64,000 bases of DNA from Gammaproteobacteria bacterium (lineage in GTDB: Bacteria; Pseudomonadota; Gammaproteobacteria; Burkholderiales; Thiobacillaceae). The stretch lies in NCBI GenBank assembly GCA_018820765.1, contig JAHJNN010000008.1, forward strand, positions 434,001-498,000, in the 5' to 3' direction. The notes beneath the pieces are model-generated. The model saw only the letters and a program-made list of their open reading frames with translations. It was not told the DNA's origin and did not search any database. Made by a program: the position numbers and the translations under genes. Positions 61,855 to 64,000 of the stretch are shown piece by piece; position 1 is the stretch's first letter; each line of letters begins with the position of its first letter.

Positions 61855-61923
61855 GGCGGGTTGAAATCGGCCGGAATGCCTCTATTTGGGATGCATTCAA
61901 TATACCTTAGCAGGGGGCCACTT

Positions 61924-64000
<2,077 letters not shown>

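Noticed and set aside
61861-61923. Sigma-32 heat-shock promoter for clpB
   Set aside because: TTGAAA is present, but the expected CCCCATNT-like -10 is a poor match, so it is not listed as a feature.

Overview
The window is about 65 percent GC, densely coded, and free of rRNA, tRNA, phage or insertion-sequence genes that I can see. Gene content and order (rpsB-tsf-pyrH-frr-uppS-cdsA-dxr-rseP-bamA-skp-lpxD-fabZ-lpxA-lpxB-rnhB, map-glnD, divergent bamD/rluD, MSHA-type pilus genes) point to a betaproteobacterium. The closest feel is Nitrosomonadales, such as Thiobacillus and relatives. That placement is inference from gene order and protein flavour, not from a database search.

Layout. 1-10124: an MSHA-type IV pilus locus on the plus strand: end of mshO, mshP, a large MshQ-like LamG protein, then mshI, a PilN-like gene, mshJ, mshK, mshL, mshM and mshN. 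10315-14590: a tiny Ala/Glu/Pro-repeat lipoprotein, a minus-strand unit rmuC-mtfA-aminotransferase, and a Cys/Gly-rich GRDP-like protein. 14645-20193 (minus strand): typA, an unknown membrane-anchored protein with a truncated haemoglobin, a palindromic mobile-like repeat, purT and ampD. 20282-23518 (plus): hpt, methylthioinosine phosphorylase, a pseudouridine synthase and def, then a FlaF-like gene pair behind a textbook sigma-28 promoter. 23534-27681 (minus): glnD, map and two small exported proteins. 27947-29979: an OmpR/EnvZ-type two-component pair.

30139-44117 is a long essential-gene array for translation, isoprenoid and phospholipid precursors, outer membrane assembly and lipid A. Many of its genes overlap by 4 bases. 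44129-46111 holds a CopD-like membrane protein, a thioredoxin-like protein and a cation/Ca antiporter-like protein. 46148-51375 (minus) is the most unusual part. It is a tight four-gene unit encoding a FemAB-like acyltransferase, a small membrane protein, a fusion of a fatty-acid-hydroxylase/sterol-desaturase membrane domain to a GH3-type acyl-adenylating amido synthetase, and an enolase-superfamily epimerase-like enzyme. 51387-64000 holds sucCD, a lower-GC PaiB-like gene, nadE, glnB, bamD/rluD, pgeF, a TMEM175-like channel, periplasmic ligE with a GNAT gene, nadC, and the first about 690 codons of clpB.

Functional links. GlnD and its target GlnB are both present. Methylthioinosine phosphorylase makes hypoxanthine, which the adjacent phosphoribosyltransferase can convert to IMP. 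BamA, BamD, Skp and RseP (envelope assembly and stress) sit with the lipid A genes. Several intergenic or in-gene palindromes (REP-like and MITE-like) punctuate the window. One supplies the stop codon of purT, and another appears to have been absorbed in frame into mshN. No gene-free stretch exceeds 300 bases; the longest is about 265 bases, at 27682-27946.
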